A stretch of 12,401 bases of DNA. Source: Stephanodiscus triporus. Its lineage: Eukaryota; Bacillariophyta; Thalassiosirophyceae; Thalassiosirales; Thalassiosiraceae. Location: positions 1-12,401 of the forward strand of contig JALLAZ010000744.1 in assembly GCA_036939755.1 (NCBI GenBank). The letters run 5' to 3'. Every line of letters starts with the position of its first letter. Position 1 is the stretch's first letter. Below the pieces are notes generated by a model. The model saw nothing but the letters and a program-made list of their open reading frames with translations, made no database searches and was not told where the DNA came from. Of this stretch, positions 1 through 8,102 are shown one piece after another. A program made the position numbers and the translations under genes.

Positions 1-128
1 AGAAAAATAGCAGGTTGTATCCAGAGAGACTCCGCAATGACCCCCACTGAAAGCACACGGGCCTGAGTGACGGTTGCAGATAATAGTGGGCACTAAGAAG
101 CTCCAGTAGAGCACATAGTGATCTACCA

Positions 129-172
129 ACTTACTTACTTACTTACTTACTTACTTAGAGTACTTACTTACA
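129..172. repeat. (ACTT)n microsatellite
   Basis: About seven uninterrupted ACTT units run from 129 to about 157. A short AGAGT interruption follows, then further ACTT units to about 172. This is a simple tetranucleotide repeat. No function is visible. Confidence 0.9.
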
Positions 173-361
173 CCGAGAGCTTCTTTCTCACTTTGTGGAT
201 GGTATCTTCTAACTACGAAACACTCTTACATAGGAACTGTATAACAAAGTTGTCGAAAAAAAACTAGGTAGAGTAAAAAATGACGTTCGCTCAATAAGCG
301 GGGTGGAAAATTTACACACACGGTGGAACTCGTACATAAAAGTATCTGGACGTCGGAGTTG

Positions 362-487
362 CACTCCACGGATGTATTAGGAGCCATGTGGTATGTTCGG
401 TAGAAGTTCTCCATGCAATTGAGACACTCCACGGATGTATTAGGAGCCATATGGTATGTTCGGTAGAAGTTCTCCATGCAATTGTGA
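362..487. repeat. 63-bp tandem duplication
   Basis: Two adjacent copies begin with CACTCCACGGATGTATTAGG at 362 and 425. They differ at only a few positions (for example CATGTGG against CATATGG) and both end in CAATTG. The period of 63 is a multiple of three, so open minus-strand frames are lengthened through both copies, which makes them look more coding than they are. The high identity suggests a recent duplication. Confidence 0.9.
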
Positions 488-1260
488 GTGTATCTTTTAC
501 ATAAAAAGATACGTGCCGTGTATGTAAATATGGAGTAATACCGAAGACATCAAGATATGCATCTGCAGTTTTCAGTGTACTAGTTCCAACGATCGTAAGG
601 TGAAAAACAAGTGGAAATTCTGAGAACGAGAAATCTCGATTTGCATCTGGTTCTCTCTCGCCGATCGATATAAAACCTACGTGGTCTGAGGTATATATCA
701 ATGCAATGTTCTCTAAAATAGAAAAACGACACACGAAGTGACTAGACGGAACACCTACGTGCACGTACAGGACTTACCAGAAAGCGGCGATACAAAATCT
801 GTGGTGGTCGCATTTCTACGGGATGTAGGTACCGTGAGCACGTGGGAATTCAATTTCCGACGGGAGGTAACGGCAGATTCGGGAGCAAGGTCAGGCTAAG
901 TGCATTGCTCGGAAGTTCCCTAAGGTATGATCACGCGTTGATTCCTCATCTTTTATATTATTATACTCTATTGTTGATCTTTTTGATGGTCCGATGATGC
1001 GTTATTATTGTCGGTGATAGATTTAGTTTTGCGGCATCAGGAACAGCTCTGTCCGGTCTTAAGGCGGCAGAATTGATAATTCCAAGGAGGTGAGTTTTTT
1101 CCGAGGGCGTCGTATCCATTTCGTCGTCGTCGGACGATGGCCATGGATTACCATGTTGCGTTCCGAATGGAGCAAGCCCACCGCGTCTTGGCGGCGGCCG
1201 GGGGGGGGATCGGGGCGCGGGAGAGTAACGGCGGATTTTACCGCCTGCCATTGCCCCGCC

Positions 1261-1280
1261 ATTGGCAATGCCTTGCCAAT
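1261..1280. repeat. Perfect inverted repeat ATTGGCAA/TTGCCAAT
   Basis: ATTGGCAA, a four-base spacer TGCC, and TTGCCAAT form perfect 8-bp arms. A further CATTGCC lies just upstream, complementary to the GGCAATG inside this repeat, so alternative stems are possible. TTGGC(N)nGCCAA resembles dyad binding sites in general, but no specific factor can be named. Confidence 0.75.
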
Positions 1281-1416
1281 CGGGATGGCCGCTGTGGACG
1301 GGCCTCTCCGCGCGAACCGCCGCCGGTGCAGCGTGATGGGCTGATATGGGACGCGCGACCCAACGCCCGACACGAGGGCGGAGATGCATCGGCATGCCAG
1401 CGTCTCTCGTCCACGC

Positions 1417-1543
1417 CGCGAAGGGACCTTTTGCGACTGGGATATCGGGACGCACGCCGTTCCGATATGCGCCGACCTCCACGCTAGGGAGTAACGGCGC
1501 AAAACGGTTCACCTCAATACCCCTCGCGAAAGGCCCTTGGGCG
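1417..1543. repeat. Pair of imperfect 19-bp palindromes 108 bp apart
   Basis: CGCGAAGGGACCTTTTGCG (1417-1435) and CGCGAAAGGCCCTTGGGCG (1525-1543) are each near-palindromes with two mismatched pairs, and they resemble one another. Their 108-bp spacing is a multiple of three, so both read as an Ala-Lys-Gly-Pro motif in the same plus-strand frame. They look like parts of a repeated element. Confidence 0.6.
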
Positions 1544-1639
1544 TGGGCCATTTTTTTAGGGTCGGACTGCCATGGATGCAAGAGGGCTGCGGCGCATTCG
1601 CGCGTGCTCCTCCCCACCCCATTTTACTCTTTGAATCCT

Positions 1640-1921
1640 CGCGCCTTTCACATTCTAACATGATCTCCTCCGTTCCTCCATCCTCCCACCTCCTTCGTCC
1701 TGATACTGGTTCCTCCATAGATCCTACGATAATCGGAGTTGAAATTTGCCTCCTAGGCTTCAACCGTTCTCCTCCTCTTCCGCCACGAACGTTGACAGTC
1801 ATTGGATTGCTATCGCAGCAGCCATTGTGATTGCGTCCTTCCGTCAGTCGTCTTTGGCCTTCGGCTCTCTTGGATTTGTGGACGTCGAGTCGATCAAATC
1901 GCGATCGCATTCGACAACTGC
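1640..1921 (+). promoter_or_regulatory. Pyrimidine-rich upstream region of the kinase gene
   Basis: This stretch is rich in CCTCC and TTCCTC tracts and leads directly into the kinase start codon. An in-frame TGA at 1793 followed by no ATG before 1922 shows that the kinase does not start further upstream on this exon. The stretch probably holds the core promoter and 5' untranslated region. I see no clear TATA box, and the transcription start cannot be fixed from sequence. Confidence 0.4.
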
Positions 1922-3593
1922 ATGAGCCATTTCCCCGACTGGAAGAACTCCACCGACCGACAACAGCAGCAGCAGTCCTCCATGGCAGCGGGAGTGCACT
2001 ATCCCCAACAACAGCCGTACCACCACTCGAATAGCGCGCCGGTGACGGCGGCATCACCCATGAGCGGACAGGTTGAGGTCATGAGCAGCCACCAATACCC
2101 GCAGCAGCGGGGCGTCGGCGCGCCGCAGAGCGCCCACTACCCCCCGTCCAGCAGCCCGGCGCACTACAGCAACGGCCAGCACCAGCCGGCTGGTCCGCCG
2201 CAGGCGTCCCCGTACGGCGGGGCCGACCAGCGGGGGGGGTACGCCAACGGCGTAGGCGGGATCAACGACGGCGGCGGCGGTCGCAATCATCGCTCGTCCG
2301 GGCGAGAGTACGAGGACGAGCAGCGCCGGAGGAGGTCGCGCTCGAGCGGCGGCGGCCGCGGGGGTCAGCAGCAGCAGCAGGCCCCGACGTCCGCCCCCGG
2401 ACGGCGCGGCGACTATCCCCCCCCCGACCAGCAGGCGAGTCAATTCCACTACCCCGCCGGGGGCGTCGCGAACAACGTCACGCCGCCGTCCACGGACGCC
2501 GCGTCCTCGAGCAACCTGGCGCAATCGTCGACGCTCGACGCCACGCAGCGCCGTCCGGCGTACCTCCTCCATCGCGACCTGGTCATCGGGAAGGGCTCGT
2601 ACGGTCAGGTTTGCATCGCGTCGAGGGGCGAGGCGGAGGGCCATCACTCCAACAAGTCCGGGAAGCGCAAGAAGTTCGCCTGCAAGTGCGTCATGCTGCG
2701 CAACGACCCCAAGTACATCGCCAAGCTGCAGGAGGAGGTGAACGTGCTCAGGGAGCTGCGGGGGCACGACAACGTCATTCGGTTATTCGACGTGTTCTGC
2801 GTCGACAACGAGCTTTTCATAATAACGGAGCTCGGGAGGGGAGGGGACCTTTTCCACCTGCTGACGACTCATCCGAAACACGGGGTCACGGAGGCGTACG
2901 CTGGTGAGAGCTGGTTCCCCATATCCAACTTGTGCGCGCGTGTTGTTTCGTCCGACCATTCCGATTCACTCATCCTCACCCCTTTTTTCATATCTCGTCA
3001 ACACCAATCCCCCGCCAGCCAAAACCGTGGCGGAGATGCTCTCGGCAGTCTCCTTCCTCCACTCGCGACACATCTGCCACCGCGACCTCAAGCTCGAGAA
3101 TTGGGTCCTCGAGTCGGGCAAGGACGTCTGGTCCCCGCTGAAGCTCATCGACTTCGGTCTGTCGACGCACTACACCCCCGGCCACCGGCTGAGCCGCGTC
3201 GTCGGCTCGTCGTACTACGTCGCGCCGGAGGTCCTCAAGAAGAGCTACACCGAGGCATGCGACCTATGGAGTCTCGGGGTCATCGTGTACATGCTCCTGT
3301 CGGGAGCGCCGCCGTTCTACGGCAGGAATGACGAGGCCATCAAGGCCTCGATCGTGCAGGGGGCGTACACGTTCCCTCACGAGCTGTTTCGCGACGTGAG
3401 TGACGACGCCATGGCCTTCGTGGCCTGCCTGCTGTCGTACAGCATCGAGTACCGGTACACGGCCGAGCAGGCCTTGACGCACCCGTGGCTCACGGCGAAC
3501 TGCGACCCGGAACAGCTCCAGAACTGCAAGGATGGCGCTAGGGGCGTAGGCACCGACGGGGTCGGTGCCGACGTCAATGCCATGCAAATGTGA
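1922..3593 (+). CDS. CAMK/CDPK-like serine/threonine protein kinase without EF-hands, two exons
   Basis: Exons are 1922-2903 and 3019-3593 (518 residues). The start is the first ATG after an in-frame TGA; a second in-frame ATG at 1982 is the alternative. Residues 1-215 are Gln/Pro/Ser/Gly/Arg-rich and look disordered. The kinase domain spans about 217-486: glycine loop GKGSYG (223-228), ATP-binding Lys255, catalytic HRDLKLEN (348-355), metal-binding DFG (372-374), APE (396-398), and HPW at its end (482-484). The ELGRGGDLF hinge and YYVAPEVL segment are typical of the calcium/calmodulin-dependent group. Only about 30 residues follow the domain, so the autoinhibitory segment and EF-hands of true CDPKs are absent. 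Catalytic residues are intact, so an active cytosolic or nuclear kinase is inferred. Its substrate is unknown, and any calcium response would have to come from elsewhere. It is convergent with the PHD gene downstream. Confidence 0.9.
2904..3018 (+). other. Intron of the kinase gene (115 bp)
   Basis: Donor GTGAGA at 2904 and acceptor CCAG ending at 3018. It is phase 1: the G left at 2903 joins CC to restore an Ala codon and gives the reading EAYAAKTVAEML, which matches the usual spacing before HRDLK in this kinase group. Without splicing, the first exon's frame runs on into non-kinase sequence. Confidence 0.92.
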
Positions 3594-5026
3594 GGGGGGG
3601 GTTTGTGGTAAATACGGAATACAACACACAGCGTACCACACACACGATGGCGTGTGGCGCTAAGAGATAGACAGAGGGAAATAAAGAGAGAAAAGGAATG
3701 GGTGCAAGTCCTCTCAATGGAGAGATCTCGTTCATTGCCGAAAGTAGGCTTCGGAGACTTGTCACTCCCTTACTGCCATCCTTGTGAAAGAAGAAAACAA
3801 ACAAGCACGGTCAGGGGCATACAATGAGTAGTTATCACTATATATTAAAGGATAGTAAATTGATTCGCTACCAATAAATGCTTACGATATCAGACGAGTG
3901 GTACTAGAGTCGTTTCTATATTGTGAGGTTGTGGTCATTCAGAAGCACAGAAGCTCCTGAGCCTTGGCGGGACCAAGGAGCTGTTCCAATGCATTCCTTT
4001 CGCGCTCTTTCAACCCCATGCTCGACTGAACTTCATACCCGTTGTGAGCCACATTGGAGTGGACTCACCAATGATGCAGACATTGACAGGGAGGAAATTA
4101 TCATTGGCTCACTTAGCAATGAGGATCTACATAGGACAAAATCCATTCCTTATTACTCCATACCCCCAGGTGCAGATCTTTCCTGTGCAATTATGGCAAC
4201 AATGGCAATTCCATCATCCATCGGAACAGGAGATTCATAATGATCTCATTGATCATCATCTGGTTCCTCAGATTTCAGGCAGCATCAAGATGCTTTATAC
4301 CATCAAACAGTGCATACTTAAGATGCAATGCAACAAGAGTTTATTGTGTGATGAGATAGTCATTTGTCAACAAAGGTACACCCTATTTTGGTCTTCGAAA
4401 AGATGCTGTTTGAGCTACAAGAGTTGGACACTGGCCATGCGGATGCTGAGATGGATTGTAGTGTTACAGAAGACGATTTGAGGCATTCAATAACAGAGCT
4501 GGATGATTAGATTTGAATTAGAATTATTTTGCTACCATTAAGGCTTAGGTGCCAGAGGGATTAGGTTTGCCTCTGGATTCATCGGGCTTGCTTGGCCTCT
4601 TCTCTACTACCTTTTCGTACCCCTGCAGGGATACTCTGTCTCTGCTGTGCAAAGCCATCGTGAAGAGCATACATACAGGAGCAGGAGAGAAAGGGGTGGT
4701 ACGTTGGCTCGTTTAGTGTCTATTAAATTTACGTCTTGTGGGGTATGAGACCATAGTAGGCCACGAAGAGGTGATTGTCCATACGATCAATGCAGGATTT
4801 AAGAACCATGTGTGATAAAATGATGCAAGAGTTGTATCAGGAGTGGTACTACTATGTAAATTTCTTTGCCTTATAATGCATGTCTTAGCTTCAGAAACGA
4901 GGCTCGATGGTCTTCCATTTTCACCCTCCCGTTGCCCTACTATGAGGGGACGATGTATGGCACAGGACGTTCGGTTTCCTCTTCCCGCATATTTGTCGGT
5001 GGCGTCAAAAAGAAACCGAAACTTGA
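3594..5026. other. Intergenic region between convergent kinase and PHD genes
   Basis: This 1.4-kb stretch holds the 3' ends of both flanking genes. Candidate AATAAA polyadenylation hexamers for the kinase lie at 3680-3685 and 3873-3878, although diatom genes do not depend strictly on this signal. No ATG-initiated open frame shows a recognisable domain. Two notable contents are listed separately: weak traces of a coding remnant (3923-4510) and a degraded copy of the PHD gene's 3' end (4896-5000). Confidence 0.55.
3923..4510 (+). pseudogene. Possible decayed coding remnant, family unknown
   Basis: Three partly overlapping plus-strand open frames succeed one another. The first (to 4240) contains DADIDREEIIIGSLSNEDL. 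The second (to 4481) contains QISGSIKMLYTIKQCILKM. The third is open from 4355 and has an ATG at 4403 and a TAG at 4508-4510; it gives an acidic 35-residue segment with FELQELDTGHADAEMD. The first two frames begin at GTG, not ATG. The protein-like composition and the frame changes would fit a broken gene or retroelement debris, but I recognise no family, and chance open frames remain possible. Confidence 0.25.
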
Positions 5027-5116
5027 TCAGTCTTCCATTTTCACCCTCCCGTTTCCAAACGACGAAGGGACGAGGTCCGGCACCGGACGTTCGGATTTCC
5101 TCTTCCTGCCTATTTC
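4896..5116 (-). repeat. 120-bp tandem duplication covering the 3' end of the PHD gene
   Basis: The block from 5030 (TCTTCCATTTTCACCCTCCC and onward) recurs 120 bp away from 4910. About 64 bp align with ten mismatches, and similarity then fades after a one-base indel. On the minus strand both copies read ERPVP..VPS..GNGRVKMED. The copy at 5030 is the working gene end, with TGA following. The outer copy at 4910 has two in-frame TAG codons in place of two serine-encoding codons and lacks the TGA, so it is a dead partial duplicate lying in the 3' flank. Confidence 0.85.
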
Positions 5117-7846
5117 TTTTCGACCGGACGAGTCGTTCGCGGGGGCGGTCGCGGCCGGCCGATTCTTTCCGCGGGCCGTCGCGACGCCACTCGTCGGCAA
5201 TTCTGGGAGGATGCCGGCATCGTCCCCCCTCGCCGCAGGCGTCTGCCGCGCGGACGACGACGGTTTTTCTTCTTCATCTGAACTATTGCCGAACCGGACG
5301 TGCACTGAATTTTGTTGTCCCCTCGTGACATTCTTCAATATGCCCTTCGGGGCGACGCCGGACGGGACCGGGGCGGCCACGGGTGGCCGAGGGACGGACG
5401 GCGGCGCGAGGGCGGAAGCCGATCGTCCCCTTAACGGGAACCGTATGTCGTTCTCGTTCCCGAACGCGACCATCGATTTCCCCTGCGTTGCCCCGTTTTT
5501 GGATTTCCCCCCCTTCTTGCTGACCTTCGCGTTTATTCTTTGCCTCACGGTTGACTGTTTCGGTTTCTCCATCTTCTTGGGCCTCGTCTTCTTCTTAGGT
5601 CCCTTCTTCTTGGGCCTCGTCTTCTTAGGTCCCTTCTTCTTGAGTTTAATGGGTTTAATTGGCGAGTATCGCTCGCTGACGGCCCCCAATATCGCAGGCG
5701 ACCCCCTCGGGGGCGAGGAGGGGAACTTCCCGAGCCTGTCCCTCCTGTTCGGATTGTTGAGCACAATCTCGCGGGCATGGGCCATGCAGTAACAAGCTGC
5801 CACGGTTTCCTTCTCCACGTCCTCGTCGTCCCTCCCCTCTCCCCCCCCTGCCCCGTCCCCTCCTCCGCCCCCCGCGGCGTCGTACCTCCCGGGCGTGTAA
5901 TAGCACAGCTTGCACCGCCTGGCGCCGCCGTCGATCGTCTCCAGGTGCGATCCCTCCGCTTCCACGCACCCCCACCGCGCGCAGCCGACGTGCATGGCGA
6001 CAGTGCACTCCGTGCCGCGAGGATGACGTCCTTTCCACTTACAGTACTCCTCGTCGTCCCCGGCGACGCACTGGACGGGGATCCTGTAAGACGCATCCTT
6101 CTTGCCACACACGAAACACTTGAGCTGGCGACTTTCCTGGATGATCTGGGCCCACACTCCCTCGGCGGAGATGGCGTATGAATGGACGGCCACGTACTGG
6201 GAACCGCCGTCTTCCTCGTCCTCATCCTCGTCCTCGTCCTCGTTGTCCTCCTCCTCCTCATCGCGATCGCCTCCCTTCACCTCCCCCGGCACCCCATCTA
6301 CGCCTCCGTCGGAATCCTCCTCCTCGTCCTCCTCCTCCTCCCCCTCCTCGTTGTCGTATCCGTCCGTAGAATAGTTGTTGTTCGCGTCGAGACCGTACAC
6401 GCACCCCCGCGTGCGCGGGTGTTGGCATATCACCGCCGCGCAGAGCGTGTGCACCCACGCCAGCCTCTTCTCGCGGCCATCGTCGTCATCGCGGTCGTCG
6501 TGGCCGTCTTCGCCCTTCCTCTTCCTCCTCTTCTCCCGATGACCCCTCCAGACCAACTGTCTCCCCTCCGGCCCGTGCGTGTCCAGCAGCGGGTGCATGG
6601 CGTGGACCCCCCCGTCGTGCGTGCACAGGACGCACTCGGTCGGACGTCGGTGCTGCCTCATCGTCGCGACTTTCTCCTTCCCAGTCGTCGTCGTCGCATT
6701 CCCGCCGATCGTCGACGGCACGTTCACCTCGACGTCCGTGCCCACGGCCCGACATGGATGACAGACGAAGTTCGGATCCTTGACGGCGGTTTCCGGCATG
6801 CCGTAGCACAGCTCGTGCACCATGACGCCGCACGATCCGCATCGCTGGAGGTTGTGACCCCAGAATCCGTCGATGTGATCGCATACGTCGCATTTCCCCT
6901 TGATCTTCCCCGGTCGCGACGACGACGACGACGACGACGACCTCCCGACGACGACGGCGCCTCGGCCGTCGACATCCTCGTCCTCGACCGCGGTATTCGT
7001 CGGCGCGGCGAGTGGGCAAGTTCGAGCATCGAACTCTCCCGATTGCTGCGTCCTCGCGACCGACGACGACTGCTCCGACGTCCGCACTTGCGTGTCGTCG
7101 TTCGTAAGGGACGGGGTGGCACGTCGTGCCTCCTCGTCCTCCCCCTCCCGGGACGACGGCCCGTCGATGTCGTCGTCGTCGGTCCTGCGATCGTCGAAGA
7201 ATCCCGCGCGCGTCAACCTCTCGTATCGCCGTCGTTCGAAGTCCCTGAGGGGCGGTACGACGACGACGCCGGAGGCGGCGGCGCGATACCGTCCGTAGAT
7301 CGCGAGCTGCGTCTCCTCCCACCGTCGCATGCCGTCGTCGTCGTCGTCGTCGTCGTCCTTCTCCTTCGCCCCTCCGCCGCCACGCCGCCGCCGCAGTGCC
7401 CCGGACGACGATCCGACGAACGACGAGAAGTGCGCCTCCCACCTCTCGTCGAGCAGTCGCTCGATCCCGACGACGACGTCGTCGTCGTCGTTCGCCACCC
7501 CGGCGGGGGTGGGAGGGGAGGAGGAGGAGGAGGAGGAGGGTACGACGATCATGATCCCGGCGAGCGCGTCGAGGAGCGAGTCGAGGATCGTCCTCCCCCC
7601 CCTCCGCGAAGACGATGCGGCGGCGCGCACGACGGCGCGGGGGAGGTCCGCGATCGGCACGACGACCGCCGACGCGCGGCGACTCGCGTGGTCGTCGATG
7701 TCGTCGTGGTCGTCTTCGTCTTCGTCGTCGCGACGAGGGGGTAAACAACGAGGATGCGACGACGACGAGGAGGAGGAGGAGGAGGAGGAGGAGGATTCGC
7801 CTGCCGCCGAGGCGGTGGCGGAGGCATTTCGGCGTCGAGGGGGCAT
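5027..7846 (-). CDS. PHD finger plus extended-PHD (PZP-like) chromatin reader
   Basis: This is an intronless 939-residue frame with ATG at 7846-7844 and TGA at 5029-5027. The N-terminal 315 residues are Ser-, Asp- and Arg-rich and low in complexity. A C4HC3 PHD finger lies at about 319-366 (CDVC, CGSC, HELC, CHPC). At about 405-698 comes an extended PHD: CVLC with HAMHPLL, WVHTLC and QHP, then CFVCGKK, HVGCARWG, CKLC and CYCMAH. This PHD/zinc-knuckle/ePHD order is that of the JADE, BRPF and AF10 families, which read histone H3 tails and help recruit acetyltransferase or DOT1L complexes in the nucleus. The ePHD is interrupted by an insertion of about 65 residues (490-550) that is very rich in Glu/Asp. 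A lysine-rich repeat (about 734-765) and a Lys/Arg/Ser tail follow. I see no Epl1-like domain, bromodomain or PWWP domain, so exact orthology is open. Confidence 0.88.
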   Translation of the reverse strand: MPPRRRNASATASAAGESSSSSSSSSSSSSHPRCLPPRRDDEDEDDHDDIDDHASRRASAVVVPIADLPRAVVRAAASSSRRGGRTILDSLLDALAGIMIVVPSSSSSSSPPTPAGVANDDDDVVVGIERLLDERWEAHFSSFVGSSSGALRRRRGGGGAKEKDDDDDDDDGMRRWEETQLAIYGRYRAAASGVVVVPPLRDFERRRYERLTRAGFFDDRRTDDDDIDGPSSREGEDEEARRATPSLTNDDTQVRTSEQSSSVARTQQSGEFDARTCPLAAPTNTAVEDEDVDGRGAVVVGRSSSSSSSSRPGKIKGKCDVCDHIDGFWGHNLQRCGSCGVMVHELCYGMPETAVKDPNFVCHPCRAVGTDVEVNVPSTIGGNATTTTGKEKVATMRQHRRPTECVLCTHDGGVHAMHPLLDTHGPEGRQLVWRGHREKRRKRKGEDGHDDRDDDDGREKRLAWVHTLCAAVICQHPRTRGCVYGLDANNNYSTDGYDNEEGEEEEDEEEDSDGGVDGVPGEVKGGDRDEEEEDNEDEDEDEDEEDGGSQYVAVHSYAISAEGVWAQIIQESRQLKCFVCGKKDASYRIPVQCVAGDDEEYCKWKGRHPRGTECTVAMHVGCARWGCVEAEGSHLETIDGGARRCKLCYYTPGRYDAAGGGGGDGAGGGEGRDDEDVEKETVAACYCMAHAREIVLNNPNRRDRLGKFPSSPPRGSPAILGAVSERYSPIKPIKLKKKGPKKTRPKKKGPKKKTRPKKMEKPKQSTVRQRINAKVSKKGGKSKNGATQGKSMVAFGNENDIRFPLRGRSASALAPPSVPRPPVAAPVPSGVAPKGILKNVTRGQQNSVHVRFGNSSDEEEKPSSSARQTPAARGDDAGILPELPTSGVATARGKNRPAATAPANDSSGRKEIGRKRKSERPVPDLVPSSFGNGRVKMED
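5577..5643 (-). repeat. 30/33-bp repeat encoding a Lys/Pro-rich segment
   Basis: Two units containing GGGCCTCGTCTTCTT and TAGGTCCCTTCTTC differ by one CTT codon (33 and 30 bp). They encode alternating KKKGPKK and TRPKKK in the PHD protein. This gives a highly basic, probably disordered stretch suited to nucleic-acid contact or nuclear import. Codon-sized length differences suggest slippage. Confidence 0.85.
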
Positions 7847-7980
7847 CGAGGAGGATGATATTATGTTACACAGTTACAAAATACAGCCTACTTACAAGAT
7901 GGTACTACTCTACATCGGTAACTGAAAGTACTTGTCAGTTTCGCTGCTTTCGACAAAAAAGAACGCCTCAGATTTGTCGC

Positions 7981-7992
7981 TTTTGGCGAAAA
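7981..7992. promoter_or_regulatory. Possible E2F-like site TTTTGGCGAAAA
   Basis: The sequence resembles the E2F/DP consensus (TTTSSCGC and its variants). It lies about 135 bp upstream of the PHD start codon, and a second ATGGCG follows at once. The match is imperfect and a short motif can occur by chance. Confidence 0.25.
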
Positions 7993-8102
7993 TGGCGTAA
8001 ATAGTAGTAGTAAATAGTAGATATATCCTAATTTTGGGCTCGTAATCTCTTAAATGGGCAATCGAGGAGCAAGGGAAAATAATATTTAGCTAACAAACCA
8101 GT

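Larger units (their letters stand above)
1..1085. other. AT-rich intergenic region, no gene supported
   Basis: No credible coding sequence. The longest minus-strand open frames here begin at GTG rather than ATG, have no recognisable domain, and owe part of their length to a 63-bp in-frame tandem duplication. The DNA is AT-rich and holds an ACTT microsatellite and that duplication. An upstream gene's exon cannot be excluded, since the window begins inside the region. Confidence 0.6.
1086..1639. other. GC-rich island with no recognisable gene
   Basis: Base composition switches sharply from AT-rich to GC-rich near 1086 and back near 1620. Open frames exist on both strands, but none has an ATG with a plausible product, and the long minus-strand frame ending at 961 starts at a GTG. 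The plus frame through 1346-1663 repeats an Ala-Lys-Gly-Pro-(Phe/Trp)-Ala motif. The minus strand shows the same motif because the underlying DNA is near-palindromic. It could be a decayed repetitive element. I do not recognise it. Confidence 0.5.

Noticed and set aside
312..764. A 150-codon minus-strand frame
   Set aside because: It begins at GTG, and its C-terminal part is only the 63-bp tandem duplication. No family is recognised.
961..1617. A 218-codon minus-strand frame across the GC-rich island
   Set aside because: It begins at GTG, has no recognised domain, and its length follows from GC-rich composition with few stops.
2054..2767. A 237-codon minus-strand frame opposite the kinase N-terminus
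   Set aside because: It is antisense to a well-supported coding exon, low in complexity, and has no domain.
6904..6942. GAC/GTC trinucleotide runs as a CRISPR or microsatellite array
   Set aside because: They encode Ser runs in frame within the PHD protein, with no spacers. They are coding low complexity.
6182..7744. A 520-codon plus-strand open frame opposite the PHD gene
   Set aside because: It is the antisense shadow of GAC/CGT-rich codons. Its translation is Val/Leu/Arg low complexity with no domain, while the minus strand encodes a clear zinc-finger protein.
6486..7748. A 420-codon minus-strand frame within the PHD gene
   Set aside because: It is a frame shift of the same GC-rich repeats, gives mainly Arg runs, and carries no domain.
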